A DNA stretch of 64,000 nucleotides from Cristatella mucedo (taxonomy: Eukaryota; Bryozoa; Phylactolaemata; Cristatellidae): NCBI GenBank assembly GCA_009760855.2, contig WPIO01000006.1, positions 3,644,501 through 3,708,500 of the forward strand, written 5' to 3'. Positions 11,166-24,800 of this stretch are shown here, in pieces. The first letter of the stretch is position 1, and every line of letters starts with the position of its first letter. The position numbers and the translations under genes were made by a program. The notes below the pieces were generated by a model. That model was not told the DNA's origin. It saw nothing but the letters and a program-made list of their open reading frames with translations, and did not search any database.

Positions 11166-12274
11166 CAGACAAGCACAGACTTCAGCTGTGAGAAAAGCAC
11201 TTCCATTGCCAAAATTAGCTTTATAAATATTTTCTTCATGCAACTTTGACTTTGCATCCTTGAATACCTTCAGGGCTGCTTTTCTGACTCTGCTCTCCTG
11301 TTCACGGCATGCTCCCTGCCACGAGACGTAGGTGTACATAGGCTGGATTTGAATAAAACACAAATGAGTGAGCAGTCTATATCTTTATTTGCCAACCCTT
11401 TTACTGTGGCCACTGAGGACCCAGTGCATGCGGCCTTGATGTATGCTTACGTTTTTGTCCACGGTGGTGCTACAAGCAAAAGCGCACCTTCGGCTCCATG
11501 TGCTTTCGGTCCAACTATGGACCGCCTGAAAGAAACTTACCATGCACTACTATTCATTCACCTACACATTCACATTTACAATTACTGCACCTTCAATCAT
11601 GTACAACATACTTTGGGCTGATCTGCAGAAAAATATGCTCTGTTCATAGAACATGCAAGACGCCATAAATGTATACTATGTAGACAATGGCAAGTGTCGG
11701 TCGCACTTTTGTGAGATGCTCCGATTACGGAGGTGTTTGACCAACGTTTACAACATTGCGATGGATGCTGTTGAGAATGAAGACATCCATACCACTTTGA
11801 CTGTCTCTTTTGCTACGCCCACGGATATGCTGCATCGGCACTCTGGGTGTGCGCTCTCATATTCACACAAGCTTTGATGACTACCGAATTTCTTGCTGCA
11901 CTTTGTTCTGCAAGAGACAACAAGTGAAAACATATTCCCAGCTAGTTTTAGTAGTTGAGTTTACCCCAACTGTGACCAATGGCTTGTGTCTTCACTGTGT
12001 GCCTATTTTAATTGATGATTGTTAATCGTAGCTGCACTACCCAGTATTCCTGTCCCGTGTACGAGTCTTGATATGGGTTGTGATTGTGCGATTGCTAGAT
12101 CGTGTGGTCTTGTCTTCCATTGGTGGTTTCTTGCTGCACGTGGCACGGGCACGGGTGTTACTCAGATGGGCTCGATGCAAGGATAAACGACTAACCTAAT
12201 GAGCATACGATCTTCAAAAAATAACCAACATACAGTCGAGAGCAGTGTAAAGTAGAAGTGATGGTCAGATGATT
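11166..12274. other. No recognised feature
   Basis: About 1.1 kb of unique-looking intergenic DNA upstream of gene B. Several short frames (11349-12025) have no motif. If gene B has a 5' UTR exon or a promoter close to its first coding exon, it should lie here, but no distinctive signal is visible. Confidence 0.4.
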
Positions 12275-12420
12275 TAAAAGCCTCATTAATATTTTGGCAG
12301 AAGAGCCTGGGTGGCTATCACCCTGCTTGCAGCAGCCAATAAAGGATTGTCTATGGCAGAACTCGAATCACGACCCGCGAGTCATGAAGCGCTAAACACC
12401 CGACCCTTGAGCTTAGACCC
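12275..12420 (-). mobile_element. SINE-1 copy, degenerate
   Basis: Minus-strand SINE-1 with the body segment near 12300-12350 (GGCTCTTCTGCC on the minus strand) and a decayed tRNA-like head near 12365-12420. It sits about 180 bases upstream of gene B's first coding exon. Confidence 0.65.
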
Positions 12421-12601
12421 AAGGGCAGAGTGTTTGTAGGGTTATTGAGCAAACCTTGTCTTTTATTTATTTTCTTGTTTAAAGTTTCTTATTAGCCTAG
12501 ATCTGTGTTTCGATTGATGATGCCATTCAGCTTCTGACAGCTGCCGGTTGACTGCTATTGATTGGCATGCGTATCAACTGAATTCGTTGCATTTATTGCA
12601 G

Positions 12602-12781
12602 GATGTGTATGCTCAATGACACGCCGTGATCGCGTGCCACGAGTTTGAGAGTAGAAGGAGCGACTAGATGACAATGTCGCCCATTTTCAAATCCGGTGAC
12701 TTAGTAAGAATCAACAACGACATCGAGATTGTAAGACAGCTTCAAGAAGGTCATGGTGGATGGAATGACGAGATGCAGAGG
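12602..12781 (+). CDS. Gene B exon 1 (5' UTR 12602-12667; coding 12668-12781)
   Basis: It encodes the first half of a MIB repeat: KSGDLVRINNDIEIVRQLQ, then EGHGGWNDEMQR, the family's signature GDxVxV...LQxGHGxW. The donor is AGG|GTAAAT, leaving phase 0. An in-frame TAG at 12665-12667 lies directly before the ATG at 12668, and a good acceptor (TTTATTGCAG) at 12592-12601 makes 12602-12667 probable 5' UTR. That leader holds a short out-of-frame upstream ORF starting at 12603. The ATG at 12668 has T at -3, whereas the in-frame ATG at 12674 has A at -3 and may be the better start. Confidence 0.8.
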
Positions 12782-15700
12782 GTAAATTAATTGTTTACTG
12801 TCAGAGAGGGGAGTGTGACGTTATCTTGCCATCGGAAATTCATGCGTGCAAATTAGTCCGTCATATGATGTACAGTTATCAACTGGATGCTTGACCAAAT
12901 AACTCTATACAAAAAGGATAGGGTAATGGAGTCTCACACCATGCCACCATAGTTTGCACCTCACACGGACCTGCAATGCAAAGTCTTCTGCATCCTCCTA
13001 GTGTCTCTATTGACATGGTTGGGTTGTTACAACAGTTCATGCCTTTGGTCTTAAAGGTAGTGTTCTAGTCTTCCATGGGATCGCTCACCATATTTTTTTC
13101 TAGTCCTACGATATCCTTTCACGGTACAGTCGTCTCTCACCTCTTTAGCTTTGTCATTCGCGGCTTCACTCTATTGCGGTTTTTCAAGTACATTTGTATT
13201 CATATAATTCATCTTCACCACTTCATCATCGAACAAGTTGCACTATTTTCATAGATTAGTGACTCTGTGTAAGAACTGTGTATGTATGTGTATAATTAAA
13301 TGTACAACAATAATAGGATATTAGTAATGTCTAATATGTCTTATGTTCTCTTACCGTGTCTAATATATTGATTAATACGAGTGTAATGGTGATTAAAGGT
13401 GTGTTATTTCATGTTCAGGGGCTCCAGTAATGTTAAAAACCGTATTTAAAGGGTCGTGAAGAGGTTTTCTATGCTTTACTAAGAAAATATTGAATGCGTA
13501 AATAATCAATCCTACTTTGCGGAAATTCACTGATTTCGATAGAGTCTGGAACTGATTAACCTCGATAAACGAGGGACGACTGTAGCAGTTATAGGATTTT
13601 CTCAAATCAATTTGCAGTAAGGTTAAAGAATGCAAAATTGAAATGAAAACACTGTCCATATCTATCTCTATGTAAAGAATTTTAAAAAATTTAGAATTTT
13701 TTAATTCATTGCTGGATTCTGCACAGCATGCAAAGCATAGTCATGGCTAAAGCACCTGCACTAGAAGTGAAACCAGGGGTACTGTTTTTCTGAACGAGTG
13801 AATGAAATCAGCGTTACACCCTCTCCTGTTCCAGTTACTTCTCGGAGATTTGCAGATGCATTTAGTTAAATCATTGATGCATGCAGAATGTTTCGTGCTT
13901 TCTTGATCGTGATGTCTATGAATGCCCAAGTTTGCCTCTTTATGAGAAAACAGTCAATATTCATGGTTTTTGTTATTAGAGGTCTTAAATTGCCGGATCG
14001 CTTTAATTTCAGCCAGAGAAGTGGTTATCCACTGCTAGTTGCATTTTTTTGACAGTATTGTATTTATCTTGCAAAAATCTGCAGGTAATTGGTAATTCTG
14101 GGTTATGCCGCTGCTAATGATGGCTAGTGTATGTGTACACGTAGCGCCTAGAAAGAGATTGAGTTCTCTGAGGGCACTTTATCAAGTGCATTATTATTAT
14201 TATTATTATTATTATTTATATGTACAGGCGTATAAGCTTATGCAGTGGTATGTACAGTGGATTTCGGTTAATCGTGCTGCATCTTTACCCGAACTCATTG
14301 ACACCACCAAGTGGATTCCCTAATTTGGTAAAGTTGTTGTGACTACCCGAAGCAAACTCATTGTGGCCCCAAACGAATTCCCGACGAGTGAGCAAGTTTC
14401 TAATTCCCCTAATCACTCTAGCTCTAATGATCATTGCCATCGCGTTTTCCCTGCCCACTGGAACCTTACCTCACAACCTACGGTGCTTACGGCAGGCCAG
14501 AGCCCTTTCACCTAGCCCAGTTCGGCTGCAACTTCACACCGTGTGATGGGCACTGGCTTTACAGAGCAACTCAGGGCTGATTAAGTAGCAGCCACCAAGC
14601 CCCGCCCAAGATGAGTGCCATATCTAGCTGTCCAGCAGCCCCACTTCCCGACAAAGCAGTGCATTGTCTCGAATATGTTAGAAGCTTTCTGCGAATTCTA
14701 ATGATTGATTTTTTGTTATTTGAAATCTGTCCTAAGGAAATGGCTGCCTCCATAAGCAGCTGGTTCATTGAACCAGAATCTAAGGTACATGTCACTACAT
14801 TTATACATGTGGGTATGAGCACATTTTCAAGGCTTGTTTCAGTGCCACGTGTGAGTGTGAGCACTGGCATTCTGCAGGTGCCATCATTCTCCTCCGGTCT
14901 GTGTGGGAGCTATTGTAAATTAATCTTTATACAAGTAACTCCTGCTCAACTGTGCTGCCAGTTCAACAGCTGTGTCGGCCACTGAGGCTCATTACCTGCA
15001 GGTAGCTGGAATCACCGGTAGGTTGCTGGTTGTTTCAGCTCGAACCATCGGGGCAGAGCATCTGGCCAATCTGCTCTGTTCTACGCCGACATTGGCTCCC
15101 TCCCTCTCTCTTGCTGAGGGTCTCGTCAAATATCCATTCGGATCGGGGATCAGCAGGTGCAGCTGCTGCGCTGTCAGGCTGCTGTCACCGCAGCCTGAGA
15201 GAGGTGCAGCTGCATCTTGACATCGTTGCTATCATGACATCGTTGCTCGAAGAATGTACTCATATTTATCTGGAGCAGGCTGCTGCCAGTCTTTGCCCAG
15301 CCTGCGCAGCCGGATGCTTTGACGAAGCCGAGGGGCCAAGCAGCAGCAGCAGCTGCCAGGCTGTCGTCGTGTCGGGGGGGGGGGGGAGAGAGACTCATCG
15401 CTGATGGGCTACCCGAACCTGCTGAGACTAATCGTGTTGTCGTGGTGGCATGGGGTTTCCGATGCTGTCTGTGACTTTTCCTAAAGTGGGCAACCCGACG
15501 ACAAGGAGTGTGAGTGGCTCGAAACCAAGGTACACTGACAAATATCTAGTCTGATCTCGATGTGGTTTGATGGTGCAAGTCCAGCAATAAAAATAGAGAC
15601 CCTGTGGTGGGAATGCAATGGTAGATAAAAAAAAGAAGCTCGGATAGAGAAAAGATCTCTGCTGGTGTGCTCACAGAAGGGCAAAGTTATGTAGACATGG

Positions 15701-18700
15701 ACATGCTGTATATTTATAACAAATGTAAATCGTTAGTTTAGGGCCCTTAGAGAACGTAATCTTTATCTAGGCGCTTTAAGTGTGCCGAACGGCTCTAATC
15801 CACGACCTTTATTGTTACAGGCGAGCACTTTACCCTTTGACCAGACCAGGGTCACATGATAAAGTACATAGGATGATAATACCCAGGGCTACCGGTCAGT
15901 AGGACCGCCGGTTGGTGATCATACACAGTTAAGCATGTGAAGTATGCAGGAGAAAGGCAAGTTCACTGGGGCACAGGGAAAGCTTGCCGGAACAGATGTG
16001 CCTTCAGCTGCTCACTAAACGGTACAGGTCATTGCAGGTATTGACCGATGCTGTGAGTGAGTTCCAGACTTTCGATACATACAAACTTTTGGCATAAGTA
16101 TTCAAAAGATTTTAATTTAGTGCCAGGAACCAGGGAGATGGCCAGAAGCATAAGAGCAGGCGATGCACAAGAGCACAACCAGAAGAACAAGGAAGTCAGA
16201 TGGGTAGACTGGTGCAAGTCTGAGGATCTTAAAATCAACTCGGTGCTAGATTAGTAGCCAGCGAAGCTCAGATAGAAACGGTGAGCTCTGGCAGCTATGC
16301 TGAGAGACCAGAGCGAGCTGCTGAGTTTTGCCCCAGTTTTGCAACTGATTATGGGTACTTGCCAGGATAAGGGAATCGCAATAGTCATGCCCTGTCAATT
16401 ACGCTGTCCAAGGAATTCTGACCTGTCCAAGGGATTCTGCGTTAGCCTTTGATCTACAAGAAGCATGTCGGCAGCCAAGCCGCCCAAATGGCGCATGGCC
16501 TTTTTTTTACGAGCGTCTACGTCAGGTTAGGCAATTAGCTTGCTCATTCCTTGGCTTAATCCTATTTCCCAGGTTTTTTTTTGGTAAGTGCAATCTACGG
16601 TCAGGCTTTAGAATACTATTCTCGGCCTGAAAGAAGATAGAGGAGAATTTCGATCCGGACCCCGGAGGGCGTAAAAGTCAGCTGCGGCTAGGCCAAGAAA
16701 AGGGGAAGAGACAGCGAGAGTGAACTATCAGGGCCATGGTGGATGTAGGGTCGTGGCTTATCGAGGTCGTGTGTGGCTGGTCATCAATCCTGCCGTCCAG
16801 CTACTCGGGCTGACTGAATCTAAAGCTGTGTCAACAATGGTGAACACTCGAACTCGACACACCCGAGAACTTGTTTCAGGGGAGAACCAGCATTGAAGCA
16901 GCCTCTTGTTGTTTATCAAGCATGATACTACTCACCATTCGATCATGTTTCCTTTGCAGCAAATGTAAAGCACCTAGAAATAGATTGAGTTCTCTGAGGG
17001 TGCTTTATCAAGTGTATTGTTATTATTATTATTACCTATGCTAGGTGCAGTTTGGTGTCGAGACTGGCCTCATTGTCGGGCTGTGGCTGGTGCATTTGCT
17101 CTCACTTGGCAACATGCGAGATCTCAGAGGTGTGAAGGTAGTGAAAGTTCTTGTTTTGCACCAAATAAAAATTGAGCAGAGGCTATCTACATTCTTGTAT
17201 CTGCTGCTGTCCACATGCACTTACTGTATATGCTAGTCATGCAAAATTTAGCCACCATTCTCTTACAGGCAGCTTTCTTTATTGATACATTCCTGCATTC
17301 CAAACTCTTGCAGTACTACGGGCTGGTCTCCCCATGCAACACGTCTATGAAGGTGGCATCGAGTGCTGAATAAAAAACTGTCGAAAAACATTCATTGTTG
17401 AACCGTGAATTCCCATATTGATGACTTAACCAACGCAGTCAAAGCCCCCCCCCCCCCGTCGTGATGCAAAGTTCTGCTGGTACCCGAAGCAGGGAAACAC
17501 TCCGTGGTCTTAGCCGAGGGGTGGTGCACTTGCACTTTGCGACCCAAGTCGTGGGGCTGCGGGTCTTACGGCAGGCAATCCTTCACTGTCCACTTTAAAC
17601 GGTTAGTGACAGTCACTAAGGCTCTTCTGCCTCTACAAAAAATGAGGCTGTTTACATCCCTATATATTTACTTGTAATTTTAAGGAGCTGTAGATAGAGC
17701 TTGATCGTTATCTTTCTAAGACCAGCTGCTCTGCCCGCTTCCGCGCTGCAGATAGTATAGCAGCTGCGTGCTCTTCTACCCGGAGATGTTCCTCTTTCTC
17801 TGAGGGACTTCGACAGCGAGAAGTGGACGTATAAGCGCCATTCTCGGCCTCCGTCTTGAGCAAGTTGGCCCACGTGACCGCCCGTGCTGTCGTGCTGCAA
17901 CTTCTGCCAACAACAACAGGGGCAACAGAGAGCCAAGCTCAACAAGTCAAACGAAAATGAAGTTCGTTCCACGAGCAAAAGAAGGGCAGGCTTACTGTAT
18001 ATAGATTGCGGAGCGGAGCACTGTGACCCGAAAGAGCACTAGCAGCTGCCACTAAGCCAGACATCGTGGTCATTCACTGCGTTTAAGTTCTGTCATCGTG
18101 GGGAGCAGCTGCTCCAAGCCTTGCTCTTGCAGCCAGTGCGGAGCAGTGATTGATGCCTGCCTGCCCGCCCGCCTGCCTGCCTGGTATGCAATTCGTCAGC
18201 CGTGCACATTTTCACGTTTTCCCCCGGTAGGCACTTGGCGGGACAGGCAGAGTGACACACGTTACGCCCTACGGCGATCTTGCCGTTGAAGTGAATGGTG
18301 CTAAATGGACGTTTAATCCAGTATGTTGCGCTTTGGATGGCCCGGCTCGGCAACAGTCGGCCCAGCAGTCATGCAGCAACGAGCAGTGTAATGGTAAGTG
18401 GGCATCGACTCTGCTTTTCGTCATGATGTAGCTGATGTAATTGGTTTTCCAGCACAAAGACGAACCCGTCGCTGGTGGCACAGGCAGCCAGCGCATGCCG
18501 ACGAGGGCTGTAGGCCATTGGGCGACAGATCACATCACGTGGCAGTTGCTTTGCCCGACTTGGTAAAGCCGGCTTATGGAAACTGCCGACGCCAGGCCAA
18601 CTGCATTATCGCTGTGCGATAGAGGAGCCCTGTGCTCTCGTCGGTTATGAGGTTAGCTCCCTTAAACACAGCTGAGTTGAAATTGCTGTAATTAGAGCCA

Positions 18701-18836
18701 GGTCAATTTCGCCTTCTCAGAGCTGGCGGTTCTCTTGTTCTCTGTCTCATTTTTCTAGTTCTGCTGTAAGCTTAGGTTGTACTTTGCGGCCCGATTTTAT
18801 GTCGCAAGCGTGTAATCGAGTGTTGCGTGCTCGCGC

Positions 18837-18867
<31 letters not shown>

Positions 18868-21800
18868 TGTGTGTGGGGGGGGGCACATGCCTGCACGTGG
18901 TGTGCCATCGGAGCTTGCTCAGTCTGGCACACCAGAAGCCTAGCTAGGCGTGGCGCCGGAGAAGGAAGCTGCGTGTGCTGAGTGTAGGACAGAGCGAGGC
19001 CGACCCCTTATTTGGGGCTACTGCAGGCGTCAACCCGCCGGATGCACAATGGCCTCGTGCCGTGTTCTTGGAAGCTGCTGTTTTCCTCGTTTGTTTGCGA
19101 TTGTTGCCCACTTGATCGCTTGTGTTTTTTTCATTTGCTCATTGCTGTGTTTGTGGCAGTAACCTATCTTTGATACTTACCGTCTTAGCCCACTTGCATT
19201 GACGTTATGGGACCTGGGCACTATCTATTCATAATGCTGTAGAAGGTGATGCCGTGAAATATCGGAGCGTAACATTATTTACTCATATGCGGCTCGTCCT
19301 CTGGGTGCTTACCGCAAGCACCAAAATGGAGAAATTCGACCATGTGTTTCTCACGGTGCTGCCGACCCTATTAGCCAGTAATTTGTACTTACACGTAGCC
19401 GAAATAAGGTTGTGGCGGCGAACATCAGATATGAGCACAGGCATGAAATGTACTGGTGGATAATAATACGCCTTTTTATGGAGCCCTAGGAGAACTGAAT
19501 CTCAATTAGGGTGCTTTACGGCTCACTGGAAGAGAAGCGATTAACGAGAGTTATTGATAAGCAAAGTATCCTGTTTAGGCAAGCATTCGAAAACACTTTA
19601 GTATCATGATTAAAATAAAAAAGCACACTGGAAGGCACTCGGGGCCTTTGGTTTCTAGTTGCCCTGGTAAGTACCACGCACCAAACCATGCACAGGCAAG
19701 CAGTCAATAGGAAATAGGAAAAAAGTCGATGTCACTGGGACAAAACTATACAAAAGCATACCGCTCTTACCCTTAGTCACGACATGCAGAGTTATGTAGC
19801 ATAAATGCGCTTCATGAGCAATTCGCTTGGACATAGCAAAGGCTGCATGGAACAGGTAGTTTTCAGCTTCTTTTTTTAATGTTGTCAAATCAGTTGCCGG
19901 TCTGATGTCAGTCCATAGTAAGTTCCTGAATTTTGGGGAGCATATGAACTGAAAGCAAAGTCACCACGAGATTTGAAGTTCGATGTACGGTGGGGGCAGA
20001 CTGTCAATCGATCAAAGTCCTACGAGCAGCTGTGCTTGGATGGGTAGCAGGCCTGACATAAAACTAATTTAGATAGGTAGGCCAGAGCCAGAGAAAGCAG
20101 GAGCGTAAAGATGACCAACATAATCTTGATGTCCATAAGCTTTTTGATAGACAACCAGTGAAGATTGGTGAGCAGCTATGTAATGTGGCAGTTACGACGT
20201 TTACGACAAGCAAACCTAGCTGCTGACACCAACTGTAAGCAATTTATTGTACGGGCTAGAAGACCCACAAGACGAGAGTTGCAGAAGCCTAGTCGGGATT
20301 TCACGAATGTATGAACCAGCTTGGCTTTGGTGTCAATGTCTAAAAAAGACCAAATTTTGGCAATGTTGCATTGGAGAAAGTAAGCAGACCTACCTGAGTG
20401 GCGGATGTGCCCATTTAGTGAAAAGTCATTTTGGAAGAGGACACCCAAATGTTATGCACAGGCTGCAAGAGATATGTTGATCGAGCTGATTTGGAAGGTT
20501 GGGCTGTGCAGTTTCTCAGTAGCACTAGGTTTGCCCATAATTAGTAAGTTAGTTTTGTCGGCACTCAACTGCAAATGTCAGTGTTACCTGCTTCAAGGGA
20601 GCTGAGAGAGAGAGAGTTTGAGATACTGGAAGGCTTGGAATGATAAGAGCATAAGTACAGGTTCGTGTCAGCTGCTTAAAAAGGAAAGCCCAGATTGTCC
20701 TTACATCGTGATTACACCGGCATGGGAGAAGTGGCCTAAAATAGATCCCTGGTGCAACCCATTCCTTAAAGTCTCATTGGATGACAATTCTCCATGGACT
20801 ACTAAGTTCTGAATTCTTCCAGTAATTAAGGATGCAAAGCATTGCAGTACAGTGCTTGTGATGGCAAGGAAGGATCTGGTAATCAGTGGTGTCAAGCTGC
20901 TGAGAGATCCAGTAGAATCAACAGAGATACTCTGCTACAGGTAGCTATCAAGAGAAGGTAGTTATTCATTTGTAGCAGTGCTGACTCTTTGGAGTGATTT
21001 ACTATCAATCGTGACCGGAACTTGCCTGATCGGTTTTACGTGTAAATATAATCGCCTGCAACTACTTGATCCAGTGTCTTTCATAATAACGGCAATGAGA
21101 ATACTGGGTGTAACTAGCTGAATTTCTTCTGGGCTTCTGTCGAGTTTGCAGTAAATGGCCTGAGGGTGGCCTCTTTAAACGATGCTGGGGCTGGACCAGA
21201 GGTTAAGGACAGATTCACTGAGTTAGTTATGCTTGCAATGTTAGTAGCAGTCAATTTAAGCATATCAAAATGAGTACCGCAGGTGTGGGAACTATAAGGC
21301 TAGTAGTCTTCTTTGATGGGGATGAACTTCGAGATTTTGGAAGCAGAGGGAGGTTTGATTGTTGACATCGAGTAAACGCAAGGAGTGCTGCATGAAGATT
21401 CCAGAGAGGGGTTTCACCATGGCTGTTGACTCAGTTTAAGCTCTCGATTGGCCATTATTTATTTTGTCTGCAATGAGCGAGCAACCACAGAAAGCAACTA
21501 GGCCTGGTCGGGCTCGGCTGCAAGCAGTCTCTGCTCTGAATCAATTTGCATGAATGAAGACACGAGGATGCTTACGTTTCAGGCGAGATCGAGTTGTTCG
21601 TGGCCTTGGTAGAAAGCCTCAACGCAGAACTTGACGTTGCTCAGGTGCATCAGAGGCTCGGTCCAGCAGCAGCAGTGCCGATCGTGACCTCTGAAGGCTA
21701 CCCGGAGCTGCAGAATGCTGTAAGCTTGCTCCGGCCCCCCTGAACGTCACAGTGCCTAATTGATGAGGCTGATGCACGTGTCTGCTTACCAGCATTGCCT

Positions 21801-24800
21801 GCTCTCGTGGGAACGTCTGGGGGGATCTTGTTTTCGAGTTTCGGCTTGGCAGCTCATCATTCTCAGACTAAGTCTATTGCTATCGTTTGATGCTGGCTGC
21901 CTTTCAGGGCCACCATTTGAGGGCTTTTGGATTCGTAACTTTTGCATTGTCGATGATTTTGAATGTACTTGGACTCGCATTCACACACCGGATCTTGTTA
22001 GCGATCGCGATGATGTGGGCCTTGACGGAGTAAAATGGTAAAATATGGTATAGAGCCGGCCCGCTATGCCAATCTGGTGAAAATCTCAGAGCACCGTTAC
22101 TGATATGTGCTCGACAAAAGATGTATGTGCCGTGATAGGTATTCAGATATGTATAAACACCCACATCGGAGTACATAAGTATTTGGATATTTAGATATCC
22201 TTTTTTGTAATACATACTACCCTTGGCAGCCGGTCGGCAAAGGCAATGTGTATTAGAATTAAGCGAGAGGCCACTAAGACTTGGCAAGGTAGCAAGATGT
22301 CTAAACATAGTCAAATAACTTTGAGGTGTTTTGAATTGAATTCCGCTGCTCCAATGGCATGGCATCTGTGAAAGGCTGCACCTGATTCGCCTGCTGCTGA
22401 GGCCTGGCCCTGCTTGCATGCTGAGCTATCATCGGATCCATAGTTTGTGCATTTTTGTCAGGCGGTTTCTATTGAGCCCCTAAAGCAGCAGGCCATTTAT
22501 TTAGTTTCGAAGTCACTAGATCTTGAATTGATGTGCTGGATCATACAGTAACACAGGTATCCCCAATGTCAGCCGTGCTGCGACTTTGCAGGGTCTCGTG
22601 AATGAGGCATGTCCATACAGAGGGCTTGGCCGGCATTTACACCAATCTTTGCGGGTTTTTTCTTGAAATTACATGGTGGAATCCCTGGTGCACAAACGAA
22701 TTTGTGAGCTGTGACCCTCTGCTCTCCCCGCTCGTGATCGGAAACCTATTTGTTTATCACTGCTTCGGAAGGTTGGAAGAATAATTTACAATCAAAAGTA
22801 AACAAGAGGAAGTGAACTGTGAGTGGCAATGCCAAGCTGAGGGTTCGGATTCCCTTGATCGGTGGCAATAATTGGTTACCGATGAAAGATGGCAAAAACA
22901 AGGGATCTAATGTCTAAGAAATACATCGGATCTAATTTCTTCACAGATAGCTCATAATTTCACTGATGCACAGGTGCGAACGCTCACACACATATCACAT
23001 GCATGCAGACACGTGAACACAGACACATACATATTACTGCCGACATCTGATATCGAAGGGAAGCGATGTGTGGTTATTGTTAGAGAACACAATCACATTG
23101 ACTTTGTATTTCAAAGTTATGTCTAATTAATAGCTCAACTAGCATTATTTTTTAGTAGCTGATATAGTTTTAATGAATTGGCACATCAATCTTTTGGTTC
23201 CTAATTTGTGCGTTTGCAACAGATTGTGGGAGAAGCGTCTGACATGCTGGCTCTTCATGCTGCCTGTCGGCGTGGTGACACAGAAGTAATAAGAAATTAC
23301 ATCAGCATTAATGCCGACCTAAATGCCAAAGATCGAGATGGCAACACGGCACTGCATCATGCCGTGCTCGGGTAAATTGCCGTTGCATCAAATGCATGCT
23401 TATGCACGAATCAATCACGTTATTAGCCGTTCATTTTGCGAGTGACTGAAACTGGTTATGGAAGTAGTGCTAAAGATGTTCGCTGTGCATGCCTCATGTC
23501 CATTAGACCATTACATTATCCTGGACTGCATGCAATGGGAGCTAGTCAGAGGGTGCTGGGCAAAGGCATGACCATAGCCAGTGATAAACATGGCCTGTAC
23601 ATCCGTGGTGACTGTGTTATGCTTACTGTCTGCATGCTCGATCGCGCTCTCCAGTTGGCGACAAGAAGCCAATCCCGACAATATATGTACCTTTTGTTTG
23701 TTTTGATAAAAGCGAGGTCTCATCTTCATCTTAGTTTAACCCTAGGCCAGATGTAGGAACTGGGTTAGTTTGCTTAATCCGCCGGGTTTCCCTAACCAAA
23801 CTTGATGTCACTGAAGAACCCCCTGGTGAAAACAGCCCCCTTCATCGAAGGTTCTAGTGACCCTTTCCAACTGACAACTAGGCTACATGGGAGGGTCGCA
23901 ATACTTATAGAGTGGTACTAGAGGGTTTCTTGGGCTGAAAGAAGATTCAAGTTGTTTCTTGAGAGGGAACCAATCATTCTTAGATGATAATAATAATAGC
24001 AAAACGTTCGTATTGTGTACTAGAAGAACTTAATCTCTTTCGGGGCACTTTAGATAAGCTGGCTGCAGTTGTGGCATATCAAGTGGTTGGTGAAAGTGTG
24101 CACAATTTCAGGATGTATAAGGATGCAAAGGATATTTCAAATGGATGGAGCAAATGCTGCGAATATCATGTGGTTTTTAGCTTTTTTTTAACGTGGTCAA
24201 GTCAGTGGATGTTTTGACATCAGTCGGGAGTGAGCTGTCAGCACATGCCTAGGCAATTTACACAATTACTGCTGCATCTTCAGTGACGTGTGGCAGTTGC
24301 CTTGAGCTGCATCTTCATTTCTCTCCCACGGTATCTTAATATTTTCTTGTCAGACTCTATCAAATGGCTTATGGATGTTTATGCCCAAGCGTCCGGGATC
24401 CCCCACAGGTAGTTCTAAAGAGCTTGAAACTCAAGCTGCTAGAAGTGCAGCATGTATTTTATTTTATAGTTAGTGAAGTCGGGTGGGCTGATGACAAAGC
24501 CGTAGTTTGCATTTTCTGAATGACTGCTCGGTTGTAATTAAGGTCAGCTGAATGACAGGTTGGATTCGAGTATAGTGATGATCTGTGGAAACCATGCAGC
24601 CTGGCACTGACATGGCGTTTACAGGCTTCCTGGCTGTTGCTTTTTGTGTTTCTACCTTGTGGGTTCCTAGTAAATACACAGCTTATGTGCTTGCCCACGG
24701 TAGCCAAAGTTAGCTCGAGAACTTTCGAGTTTTTCCTTGTGTTTGAAAGCTTGTCTGTGCTACTTGCTTATGCAGGCACTGTTTCTGGACGCATTCTCCA

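Larger units (their letters stand above)
12782..18230 (+). other. Gene B intron 1
   Basis: A 5,449-nt GT-AG intron, phase 0. It holds a LINE-B tail (14135-14216), a SINE-2 copy (15738-15849), an older LINE-derived stretch (about 15885-16700), another LINE-B tail (16925-17035) and a SINE-1 copy (17500-17665). The parts 12782-14130 and 14220-15730 show nothing I recognise apart from a CAG-rich and G-run patch at 15335-15390. Confidence 0.8.
18394..21582 (+). other. Gene B intron 2
   Basis: A 3,189-nt intron, phase 1. It contains a (GT)n microsatellite with a G-run (18833-18890) and a long minus-strand LINE-B-derived stretch (19462-21430). The part 18900-19460 shows nothing I recognise. Confidence 0.8.

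Noticed and set aside
12799-12894. Continuation of gene B exon 1 after a 23-nt intron (frame reading GECDVILPSEIHACKLVRH)
   Set aside because: A 23-nt intron is implausible in animals; exon 2 at 18231 supplies the expected second half of the REP domain in correct phase, and this frame does not resemble it.
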